Positions 1 to 7,043 of a stretch of DNA of 39,088 nt are shown one piece after another. Each line of letters starts with the position of its first letter. The first letter of the stretch is position 1. A program made the translations under genes and the position numbers. Source of the DNA: Clostridiales bacterium (GTDB lineage Bacteria; Bacillota; Clostridia; Oscillospirales; CAG-272); the NCBI GenBank assembly GCA_012514145.1, contig JAAZAV010000065.1, positions 1 through 39,088 on the forward strand. Direction: 5' to 3'. A model generated the notes under the pieces. That model ran no database searches. It saw only the letters and a list, made by a program, of their open reading frames with translations, and was not told where the DNA came from.

Positions 1-13
1 AGAACAGTCGATG

Positions 14-150
14 ATTCCCTCAAAAACTCCCTCAGTCAGCTCCCGCTGACAGCTCCCTCGGCGAGGGAGCCAAGAGCGCGAGGTGAAGTATGTACTCCAA
101 GCCTCCCTCTCCGAGGGAGGTGGCACGACGACAGCCGTGACGGAGGGAGT
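14..150. repeat. Palindromic intergenic repeat, family 1, copy 1
   Basis: A 137-bp element starts ATTCCCTC and ends GAGGGAGT, so its ends are near-inverted repeats. It contains a strong internal hairpin (CTCCCTCTCCGAGGGAG) and the block GTGGCACGACGACAGCCGTG. A second copy with the same ends and the same internal block lies at 6679-6845. It sits just downstream of the 236-1819 gene, outside any coding region. Repeats of this look are common non-coding dispersed elements in gut Firmicutes; no protein is encoded. Confidence 0.8.
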
Positions 151-170
151 AACCCCCGACAGGCTAACAA

Positions 171-214
171 TATTAAGGAGCTGTATCAGAACCCAAATCC
201 TGATACAGCTCCTT
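171..214 (-). terminator. Hairpin terminator of the transglutaminase/dockerin gene
   Basis: A perfect 15-bp stem (175-189 with 200-214) has a 10-nt loop. It lies 22 bp past the stop codon of the minus-strand gene ending at 236. The tract after the stem on the minus strand (AATATTGTTAG) is only moderately U-rich, so termination may be incomplete. Confidence 0.65.
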
Positions 215-235
215 GTTTCTAATTCACCGTTTGTC

Positions 236-1819
236 TCATCTTACCCCCGCTATCAGCCGGCGCAGGATAAGCAGGTCGCGGAGATTTACCACAAGGTCGC
301 GGTTCAGGTCATGGGCGCTGCTCCCCCCGGCCGCGATGGCTGCTCTCATGGCGGCGATGTCGGCGAATGCCGCGCCGCCGCCGAGATCGGCGTCGCCGTA
401 GTCGGCACGCTGATAGGCAAGGGGAGTGAAGTCGCAGAGCTTTTCCGCCGCGGCAAAACTGTCGTTGCCGGCGGGGTCAATAGTTATCAAAGCGTAATCC
501 TCCGCGCTGCCGGAATAATACACCTTATTCAGCACCGGTGTGTTATTAAAAACATTCGCACCCACGCTGACAAGCGATGCGGGCAGAGCCAACGAAGTCA
601 GGCTGTCGCAATAGTAGAATGCATATGTGTCTATTGCCGTGACGCCCTCGGGTATGACGCAGGCATAAAGCGGACGGGCGGGTATGTAATCCGGCGAGAG
701 CGCGGCGAAGCCGACTGATGCAATGCCCCCGGGCAGATAGAGCACGCCGCCGGGACCTTTGTATTTGGTCAGCACATCCACGGATATGACAATATCTCCG
801 TCAATAATAAAATCGTTGGCGATTGCTATCGTATCGGCGACCGGCGCGAGAATCACGTAATTGTTTTCCGCGCGGGTATGATTCTTCAGCATCACAGCCG
901 TGGTTATGGCGAAGTAAGCGTAGGGTGAAACCTCGCCGGCGTCGTCCCAGGTAGCGTCGAATTCATACCAGGCGCCGTCGATATACGCGATGCTCCAGGC
1001 GTGTTTGCCCCCGTTTATGCTGTACGCCTCGATGCCGCACTTGCCAAGCAGGTAGACGAAAAGTTCGGAGTAGCTCTCGCAGACCCCGGTTCCCATAACC
1101 GCGATGCCGTATATCGAGAAGGCGTAGCGGTGTAATTCGGGGTTGCTTACCGCTGCGTTACAATAGGTGCCCCGTTTGATTATCCAGTCGTAGAAATATC
1201 TCGCCTTCTGCGCATCCGACGGCATATTGACCGCCGCCGCCAGAGGTTCAGCCGCCGCCGCGTCGATCTCCGCCTGCATGGAGGCTATTTCGTCGGTGGT
1301 ATACCAGCTGAATATCTGGAAACTCGAGAGTTTTCCGCCCTCAAGACTGTATGAATACGCGTTATGTATCCAGAAAAACTGCGGCTCGTTGTCCTTGAAG
1401 TACCAGTATGCCGTAAGAGCGTCGGCTTCGCTGATGCTTTCGGTCACCGGAGCGACCGCCGACATCGCCGCGTCTTCAAAGTCTTTTTCTTCAAGTATAA
1501 GGTTTTCAGCCAGAGTCAGAATGAACATGTAGAGCTGCCGCTGACCTTCGGTCAGGCTGTCGAATATCAGGCGCCCTTCCCTTGACGGAGGGGGCGTGAG
1601 ACCGGTACCGCCCGATTTCCGCATGGACGGCGCTTTTGACGGCGCGGCGCTCTCATCGACGGGTATGCCGTAAACCGGCTGATACCCGCCGGTGGGGCGG
1701 TTCAGCGCAGCCGGCTCATTCGCCCCCGGCACATCCGCCGCCGACAGGGTCAGCGTGGGCAGTCCCGAAATCAGCATAAGCGATGCCGTCAGAAGGACGG
1801 CGATTATTCTTTTCGTCAT
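236..1819 (-). CDS. Secreted transglutaminase-like protein with LRR_5 and dockerin
   Basis: This 527-aa exported protein begins with a Sec signal peptide (residues 1-28, cleavage near LSAAD). Residues about 200-305 form a transglutaminase-like cysteine fold with the full triad visible: Cys247 in GTGVCESYS, His273 in GKHAWS and Asp288 in FDATWDD. Residues about 350-465 carry BspA-type LRR_5 repeats (VTAIDTYAFYYCDSLTSLAL). The last 50 residues are a type I dockerin whose second loop is good (DLNRDLVVNLRD) and whose first loop is degenerate (GDADLGGGAAFAD). The start is supported by GAGGAGT just upstream of the ATG. Dockerins anchor proteins to cohesins, so it probably acts on the cell surface or in an extracellular complex. 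The substrate is unknown: the triad could serve peptide cleavage or cross-linking. It is transcribed alone, divergent from the 2219 operon. Confidence 0.85.
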   Translation of the reverse strand: MTKRIIAVLLTASLMLISGLPTLTLSAADVPGANEPAALNRPTGGYQPVYGIPVDESAAPSKAPSMRKSGGTGLTPPPSREGRLIFDSLTEGQRQLYMFILTLAENLILEEKDFEDAAMSAVAPVTESISEADALTAYWYFKDNEPQFFWIHNAYSYSLEGGKLSSFQIFSWYTTDEIASMQAEIDAAAAEPLAAAVNMPSDAQKARYFYDWIIKRGTYCNAAVSNPELHRYAFSIYGIAVMGTGVCESYSELFVYLLGKCGIEAYSINGGKHAWSIAYIDGAWYEFDATWDDAGEVSPYAYFAITTAVMLKNHTRAENNYVILAPVADTIAIANDFIIDGDIVISVDVLTKYKGPGGVLYLPGGIASVGFAALSPDYIPARPLYACVIPEGVTAIDTYAFYYCDSLTSLALPASLVSVGANVFNNTPVLNKVYYSGSAEDYALITIDPAGNDSFAAAEKLCDFTPLAYQRADYGDADLGGGAAFADIAAMRAAIAAGGSSAHDLNRDLVVNLRDLLILRRLIAGVR

Positions 1820-1995
1820 TGTAACTCCTCAATTCTGTCCGGTTATCCATACACAAACCGAAAATCCGCGATTATTGCTATAATTACAACCGTAATCTAA
1901 CTGTCGTCATCCCGGAATTCGATTATCATTATACCCGCAACCGCCCCGCCTGTCAATATGAAGTTACGGCAAAAACCTGTCAAAATGCCGTATCG

Positions 1996-2036
1996 GTATA
2001 AAAAGGGCACGAAAAGGGTATAAAAACTGTATAAAA
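1996..2036 (+). promoter_or_regulatory. Helically phased GTATAAAA motifs upstream of the operon promoter
   Basis: The octamer GTATAAAA occurs at 1996, 2018 and 2029, spaced 22 and 11 bp; the related GTAAAAA is at 2038. The -35 box begins at 2051, another 22 bp on. All sites would therefore face the same side of the helix, as for an activator array or a bent UP-like A-tract region. The rest of 1831-2050 shows no gene. Confidence 0.45.
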
Positions 2037-2050
2037 TGTAAAAATGACGC

Positions 2051-2079
2051 TTTACAGCCGGCATTCCGGCGTGTATAAT
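2051..2079 (+). promoter_or_regulatory. Sigma-A promoter of the Fe-S/SBP A operon
   Basis: TTTACA (2051-2056) and TATAAT (2074-2079) are separated by 17 bp. The spacer contains the small palindrome GCCGGCATTCCGGC. Transcription would start near 2086, leaving a leader of about 130 nt. Confidence 0.75.
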
Positions 2080-2171
2080 AAAAGTAAACAAGGTATTTCC
2101 GCCAAGGGAGATACCGATATGTATATTATGTATAACACCATATGCATAATATGCGCATTACATCAGAAAGG

Positions 2172-2204
2172 GCCTTTGGCAGACAAAGGCACGGAGCTTC
2201 TCCG
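2172..2204 (+). other. Structured leader of the Fe-S operon: two adjacent hairpins
   Basis: Two perfect small hairpins lie in the 5' untranslated leader just before the AGGTGA ribosome site: GCCTTTG/CAAAGGC (2172-2178 with 2184-2190) and CGGAG/CTCCG (2192-2196 with 2200-2204). Upstream, 2110-2155 is rich in short palindromes such as GCATAATATGC. No known riboswitch consensus was recognised. Confidence 0.4.
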
Positions 2205-2218
2205 GCAGGTGATTACAT

Positions 2219-3121
2219 ATGGATAAGCAGCAGTTAAGGGAGTTTGCCGCGGGTCTGGGCATAAACATGCTGGGCATCGCGCCTATTTCCCGCTTCGAGG
2301 ATTTCGCGCCCAAGCTGAACCCCGCCTCGATATTCCCCGAGACAAAGAGCGTGATTGTCTGCGGCCGCAGTATTCCCCGGGGCGACTTCCGGGGGGTGGA
2401 GGAGGGCACCCTCTGGTCCTTCCCCGGCAAGCGCATCGACCGCCGGGTGCTGGAGGAGATCTGTCTCTTCATCGAAAACGAGTCGGGCTGCGAGGCGGTG
2501 GCATATGCCGCAAACAACACAACCAGCGCTCCCCGCAGCCGTCCGGTGCGTGAGGGTCAGGTTATCCACAATGTGAGCCTGAACTTCGAGTACGCCGCCG
2601 TCGCCGCGGGTCTGGGCGAAATAAGCTTCTGCGGTCAGCTGCTCACCCCGAACTACGGTCCCCGGAACGCCCTGGGCATAGTGATGACCGAACTGGAGCT
2701 GGAGCCCGACCCCCTCTTTGAGGGCAGCATCTGCGACCGCGCAGACTGCCGCAAGTGCGCCGACATCTGCCCCTCCCGCGCCATCAACCCCGACAAGACG
2801 GTGGTAATCGACATCTGCGGCAAGAGGATGGAGCTTGCCGACGTGAATTTCGACCTCTGCCGCATCTGTCCCAACGGCGCCGCCCCCGACTTCGACAACC
2901 GCATCGGCCAGGAAGAGCTGATGTACGATCTGGCGGGCAACCAGCCGAAGATTGTCGAGACCTCCACGGCGCTGACCCGCCGCAACATACCCAACGTCAT
3001 GAACGCCCTCTGCACCCGCACCTGCATCGCCCATCTTGACGACGAGGAGAAAATAGGCATCAAGTATAAAAATCCCTTCCGCACCGAAAAGCCCTGGGTT
3101 CTGCAGACCTGGGAGCGGTAA
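2219..3121 (+). CDS. QueG-like (COG1600) 4Fe-4S protein, paralog 1
   Basis: A 300-aa cytoplasmic protein resembling the core of epoxyqueuosine reductase and reductive-dehalogenase-type proteins. The cobalamin-domain-like part shows GLGEISFCG followed by LTPNYGPRNALG and TELELEPDP. The first cluster motif is CX4CX2CX3CP (CDRADCRKCADICP). A second set of four cysteines (CRICPNG plus CTRTC) could hold another 4Fe-4S cluster. It is about 80 residues shorter than QueG, and the usual C-terminal HEAT-like part is absent. AGGTGA precedes the ATG. It is first in an operon with two paralogs and SBP A. A role in tRNA queuosine synthesis is unlikely with three copies beside a nutrient-binding lipoprotein. 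The substrate is unknown. Confidence 0.75.
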   Translation: MDKQQLREFAAGLGINMLGIAPISRFEDFAPKLNPASIFPETKSVIVCGRSIPRGDFRGVEEGTLWSFPGKRIDRRVLEEICLFIENESGCEAVAYAANNTTSAPRSRPVREGQVIHNVSLNFEYAAVAAGLGEISFCGQLLTPNYGPRNALGIVMTELELEPDPLFEGSICDRADCRKCADICPSRAINPDKTVVIDICGKRMELADVNFDLCRICPNGAAPDFDNRIGQEELMYDLAGNQPKIVETSTALTRRNIPNVMNALCTRTCIAHLDDEEKIGIKYKNPFRTEKPWVLQTWER

Positions 3122-3159
3122 GCGGGCTGAACCGAATATAATGAAAGGCGAAAAATGAC

Positions 3160-4155
3160 ATGGAAAAGCTGACAAGTGAACTCGTCAAGCGGGTGGCAAA
3201 GGAGAACGGCGCCGACCTTATCGGCATCGCGCCGGTTTCCCGCTTCAAGGACGCGCCCCCCGAAACAAATCCGCTGAACATATACCCGAAGACAAAGAGC
3301 ATCGTGGTGATGGCGAACCGCATTCTCGAAGGCTCCTACAAGGGCATTCAGGAGAACACCGACTGGTCGAGCTACTGGATTTACGGCTACGGAACCGGCA
3401 TTTACGGCACCCTGGGCAACGCAATGACCATGACCCGGCAGCTCGTCGAGTCCTACGGATACGAGACGGTGTCATCCCCCGGCAGCCACACCATTCTGCC
3501 CCACGAAGCGCCTCCCGGCAGGCCGCCGGTGGTGGAGGGCAAGCTGCCTTCAAACGTGGTGCTGCACATGCGCATTTCCGCCGCCGCCGCGGGGCTGGGC
3601 GAATTCGGCTGGTCGAAGGTCTTCCTCACTCCCGAATTCGGTCCGAGACAGCGTTTTGAGATATTCCTCACCGACGCCGAGCTGGAACCCGACCCCCTTT
3701 TCAAGGGACGCATATGCACCAAGTGCATGAAGTGCGTTGACGCCTGCCCGGGACACGCGCTCTCCCGCACCGAAAGAGTCTCGATAAAAATAGAGGACCG
3801 GGAGTTCGAATGGGGCGCCATTGACCTCGGCAAGTGCAAGCTCACCCACTGGGGCATGAACGAGCTGGCATCCCCCTTCATCAAGAAGGACGTGCCCGGC
3901 TGGAAGATGAACATCGACGAGCAGACAATGACCTGGTTCGAGGCGTACAACTTCGGCAGGGCGGTTTCGGTGCGCTCCAAGTATATCAACACCATGGCTA
4001 CCGGATTTGAGGAGATGGGACAGGGAGGCAGACCCGGCCCCATATGCGGCGCCTACGGCTGTATCGAGACATGCTACGCCGTGCTGAAGAAGAACAGAAA
4101 ATTCAGAGAAATGCAGAAGGAAACGGGGGTATATCAGGATGCTGACGAAGAATAA
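3160..4155 (+). CDS. QueG-like (COG1600) 4Fe-4S protein, paralog 2
   Basis: A 331-aa paralog of the preceding gene and the most divergent of the three. It keeps GLGEFGWSKVFLTPEFGPRQR and TDAELEPDP and has a canonical ferredoxin motif CX2CX2CX3CP (CTKCMKCVDACP). Its second cysteine set is arranged differently: one Cys in GKCKLTHWG and three in CGAYGCIETC near the C terminus. An extra segment at residues about 70-100 (SSYWIYGYGTG) is absent from the neighbours. GAAAGGCG precedes the ATG. The 3' end overlaps the next gene by 17 bp, so translation is probably coupled. The family suggests electron transfer to a corrinoid or an organic substrate; the actual reaction is not known. Confidence 0.75.
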   Translation: MEKLTSELVKRVAKENGADLIGIAPVSRFKDAPPETNPLNIYPKTKSIVVMANRILEGSYKGIQENTDWSSYWIYGYGTGIYGTLGNAMTMTRQLVESYGYETVSSPGSHTILPHEAPPGRPPVVEGKLPSNVVLHMRISAAAAGLGEFGWSKVFLTPEFGPRQRFEIFLTDAELEPDPLFKGRICTKCMKCVDACPGHALSRTERVSIKIEDREFEWGAIDLGKCKLTHWGMNELASPFIKKDVPGWKMNIDEQTMTWFEAYNFGRAVSVRSKYINTMATGFEEMGQGGRPGPICGAYGCIETCYAVLKKNRKFREMQKETGVYQDADEE

Positions 4156-4960
4156 GCTGATTGAACTGGCTGCAAAGAGCGGCATTCACCGCTGCGGCGT
4201 CATAGCGCCCGAGAGCTACGCCGGCGTGGAGCCGCAGTTCAGTCCCCTTTCGATATTTCCCGAGGCGAAGTCGATAATCATCTGCGCCCGGCAGATCTCC
4301 CGCGGCTCCTTCCGGGGCATTGAGGAGGGCACTCTCTGGGCGCGGGCGAGCCGTCTCATCCCCGCCTACTATGTGTACGACCTGGCGCGCTCCCTCGAGA
4401 ATCTGGGCGGCGTGGCGGTGCCCTGCTCCCCCATGGCGCAGGAGCGCTGGCCCGAGGGTGTTAAGATACGCGGCGGCAGCGTGGAGCCCAACGTCTATCC
4501 CGACCTTACATGGGCGGCGGTCGCCGGCGGCATCGGCGAGATAGGTCTCTGCGGCATGCTCATCACCCCCGAGTTCGGCGTGCGCCAGCAGCTGGGAATG
4601 ATCATAACCGACCTGGAATTCGAGCGCGACATACCCTTTACTCCTCATCTCTGTGACGGCGAAAGCTGCGGCAAATGCGCCGCCGAGTGTCCCATGGACG
4701 CCATTGACATGACAAAACTCACCGAGCACGAGATATGCGGCGTGAAGTTCAAAACCGCCGAGATAAACGCCCTGAAGTGCCGCTACTGCCCCAACGGCAT
4801 GTTCCCCGACACCTCGGGCGCCACTCTCCCCAACCGCATGACCGCCGCCTGCTCCCGCGCCTGCCTCAATCATCTTGAGGAGACCGGCAGGACGAAGGTT
4901 CGTCCCTCCTCCCCCTTCCGCCGCCGCGAGAGCTGGGGCTTCGACCTTGAAAGCCTGTAA
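4139..4960 (+). CDS. QueG-like (COG1600) 4Fe-4S protein, paralog 3
   Basis: A 273-aa paralog closest to paralog 1. It has the same CX4CX2CX3CP motif (CDGESCGKCAAECP), the same ICG element, the same CRYCPNG block and a CSRAC pair. The core GGIGEIGLCGMLITPEFG is retained. It starts inside the end of paralog 2 (17-bp overlap), a sign of translational coupling. Three related but non-identical redox subunits in one operon suggest a heteromeric complex or three substrate specificities. Its 3' end is duplicated in tandem (see 4945-4988). Confidence 0.75.
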   Translation: MLTKNKLIELAAKSGIHRCGVIAPESYAGVEPQFSPLSIFPEAKSIIICARQISRGSFRGIEEGTLWARASRLIPAYYVYDLARSLENLGGVAVPCSPMAQERWPEGVKIRGGSVEPNVYPDLTWAAVAGGIGEIGLCGMLITPEFGVRQQLGMIITDLEFERDIPFTPHLCDGESCGKCAAECPMDAIDMTKLTEHEICGVKFKTAEINALKCRYCPNGMFPDTSGATLPNRMTAACSRACLNHLEETGRTKVRPSSPFRRRESWGFDLESL

Positions 4961-4988
4961 TATAAGCCTTGAGAGCCTGTAATATAAG
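4945..4988 (+). repeat. 22-bp tandem duplication across a stop codon
   Basis: CCTTGAAAGCCTGTAATATAAG (4945-4966) is followed directly by a second copy with one mismatch (4967-4988). The first copy encodes the last residues and stop of paralog 3. The second lies in the leader of SBP A, where the repeated stop would be untranslated. Confidence 0.85.
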
Positions 4989-5049
4989 ATTATCATTATA
5001 CAGCACGGAAACACGACAAATAATAAAAATATATAACACGGAGGTGCAA

Positions 5050-6525
5050 ATGAAAAAACGTGTATTGGCAGCCCTGCTCTGTGCCGTTATGCTTCTGGCA
5101 CTGATTGCCTGCGGAGGAGGAGGAGGCAAATCCGACACCCCGGTGACCGGCTCCGAGACCGAAACCGAGGCCACCGAAGCTCCGGTGACGAAGGCTCAGC
5201 CCAAGGCTCCCGCCGCCGACTACGACGGCTATGAGTTCTCCTTCCTCGCCTACGACTACAACAAGGCGAACGGGATATCGCTCCCCGAAAACATCCTGGT
5301 GGAGGAGCAGAACGGCGACCCGCTCAACGACGCGGTTTATGAGCGCAACAGTCTGGTGAGCGAGGCGCTCAACATAAAAATCGCTAATACTCTCAGCACC
5401 GGCGACAGCGCCACCATAAATAAATTCAGTCAGGATGTCCTCGCCGGCACAAATGAATTCGATATGTTCATCATGGCGGCATACAAATACAGCGCGGTGG
5501 TTACACCGGGTTACTGCATGAACGTTTATGAACTGCCCTATATTGAATGGACAGACCCCTGGTGGGATACCGCAACCCTTGAAGAGCTGACGATCTGCAA
5601 TAAAATCTTCGGCTTCTTCAGCGATATCACCTTCATGGACAAGTATGCCACATATGCCATGTATGTAAACAAGAAGCTCGCCGAGGACTACGGCATCGGC
5701 GACTTCTACGGCATGGTGCTCGACAACAAGTGGACGCTTGACAAGCTGCTCGAACTGTCGTCAAATATCTCCGCCGACCTTAACGGCGACGGCAAGTTCG
5801 ACCGCAACGATGCCTACGGTCTGCTTGGGCAGAACGACACCTCCTATGTCATGCTCCACGCCTTCGGAGAACGCATATGCCGCCTTGACGGCGAGGGCAT
5901 ACCCTACGCTTCAATCAACTCCGAGCGGGCGGTTACGGTCTGCGAGAAGCTGATTGCCCTGCTTGCCGACAATGAACGCTTCTTCAACCGCCAGACCAAC
6001 GGCAACCTAAACGTACAGGACGCCATCAATATGTTCATCGGCGACCAGGCGCTCTTTATGCAGCGTCCCCTATTCTCGGTTGAGATGATGCGCGAGATGG
6101 AGTCGGACTACGGTCTTATCCCCTCTCCCAAGTTTGACGAGGCTCAGGAGGAATGGGGCAACTCTGTCAACCTCTGGGTGGCATGCGCCACCTTCGTGCC
6201 GGTCACCTGTCAGGACAATGAGCGTCTGGCGACAATAATCGAGCGCATAGCGGCCGTCTCAAACGAAGTGGTGCTCGAGCCCTTCTACAAGACGGTTTTA
6301 GGCGTCAAGTTCACCCGCGACGCCCAGTCGGCCGACATGCTGGACATTATCTTCGCCTCCCGTGTCTACGACGTGGGCAACGTCTTCAACTTCGGCAACT
6401 ACGCCCAGGGCGTATTCCTCAAGATAGGCAGTTCGGGAGCCACAACGATTGTCTCCTCCTATGAGAGCAACGCCTCGAAGATTCAGGCGGATATCGACAA
6501 GCTTGTGGAGGCGCTTACCGCATAA
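5050..6525 (+). CDS. Solute-binding lipoprotein A (ABC sugar-type SBP)
   Basis: A 491-aa extracellular lipoprotein. GGAGG at 5040-5044 selects the ATG at 5050 over an upstream in-frame start at 4969. A signal peptide ends in lipobox LIAC, followed by a Gly-rich then Thr/Glu-rich tether. Shared family marks are GDPLNDAVYERN near residue 85, DPWW near 160, KWTLD then an EF-hand-like loop DLNGDGKFDRND at 243-254, DYGLIPSPKFDE near 350, and RDAQSADML near the end. The EF-hand-like loop recalls the Ca2+ site of the alginate-binding proteins AlgQ1/AlgQ2. It is the last gene of the Fe-S operon and is followed by a terminator. There is no permease nearby. Ligand unknown; a carbohydrate or sugar acid is the usual expectation. 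Confidence 0.88.
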   Translation: MKKRVLAALLCAVMLLALIACGGGGGKSDTPVTGSETETEATEAPVTKAQPKAPAADYDGYEFSFLAYDYNKANGISLPENILVEEQNGDPLNDAVYERNSLVSEALNIKIANTLSTGDSATINKFSQDVLAGTNEFDMFIMAAYKYSAVVTPGYCMNVYELPYIEWTDPWWDTATLEELTICNKIFGFFSDITFMDKYATYAMYVNKKLAEDYGIGDFYGMVLDNKWTLDKLLELSSNISADLNGDGKFDRNDAYGLLGQNDTSYVMLHAFGERICRLDGEGIPYASINSERAVTVCEKLIALLADNERFFNRQTNGNLNVQDAINMFIGDQALFMQRPLFSVEMMREMESDYGLIPSPKFDEAQEEWGNSVNLWVACATFVPVTCQDNERLATIIERIAAVSNEVVLEPFYKTVLGVKFTRDAQSADMLDIIFASRVYDVGNVFNFGNYAQGVFLKIGSSGATTIVSSYESNASKIQADIDKLVEALTA

Positions 6526-6570
6526 ATACCCCGTCGCAAAACAGCGGGGACGCGAAATCCCGCATATGAA

Positions 6571-6614
6571 AACAGCCGGACTGTCCGAAAGGGCGGTCCG
6601 GCTGTTGGGTTTTT
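6571..6614 (+). terminator. Rho-independent terminator of the Fe-S/SBP A operon
   Basis: A perfect 11-bp stem AACAGCCGGAC (6571-6581) with GTCCGGCTGTT (6596-6606) is followed by GGGTTTTT. It lies 45 bp after the SBP A stop. Confidence 0.88.
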
Positions 6615-6678
6615 CGGGGCATGTGAGATTCGCGGGTGCTATATCCCCGCTGAATCTGTTTGCGATATTGTTCGGATA

Positions 6679-6845
6679 ACTCCCTCAAAAACTCCCTCAG
6701 TCAGTAGCTGACAACTCCCTCTGAGCGCGTTCCTTTGGACGCGTTCCTTTGGAACGCAAGCCTGCCGAACGCGAGCGGTGAAGCGTACACCAAAAGCCTC
6801 CCTCTCAGAGGGAGGTGGCACGGCGACAGCCGTGACGGAGGGAGT
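6679..6845. repeat. Palindromic intergenic repeat, family 1, copy 2
   Basis: A 167-bp copy of the element at 14-150, with ends ACTCCCTC and GAGGGAGT. It shares CTCAAAAACTCCCTCAGTCAG at the left and an AGAGGGAGGTGGCACG block at the right. It carries extra sequence in the middle, including a doubled GCGTTCCTTTGGA (6726-6753). It lies between the SBP A terminator and murD. Confidence 0.85.
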
Positions 6846-6945
6846 GTCCACAACGGAGGTAATGAAACCCGGCGGAGTAATTTATGCCGCCAAATAAAAC
6901 TATTTGTAAAAAATTGTTTCGCCCGCCCAATTGATGAAAATTATG

Positions 6946-6954
6946 TGCTATAAT
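6946..6954 (+). promoter_or_regulatory. Extended -10 promoter of murD
   Basis: TGCTATAAT is an extended -10 element (TG one base before TATAAT). No good -35 box lies at the normal distance, as often seen with extended -10 promoters. It is about 90 bp upstream of the murD ATG. Confidence 0.5.
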
Positions 6955-7043
6955 AACAATAAAAAGGCAGGGGAGCGCCGCCGGCGGGGGATTGCCGGAC
7001 AGTGTTTGCCCGCAGAATACTTACCGAAAAAGGCTTTTCCCAA

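Noticed and set aside
2234..3175. Minus-strand ORF of 313 codons opposite Fe-S paralog 1
   Set aside because: It mirrors the GC-rich codons of the real gene, is rich in low-complexity Gly/Ala/Val, and has no ribosome site or family match.
2219..4960. Naming the Fe-S proteins queG
   Set aside because: Three copies, shortened length and context beside an SBP make a queuosine role unlikely.
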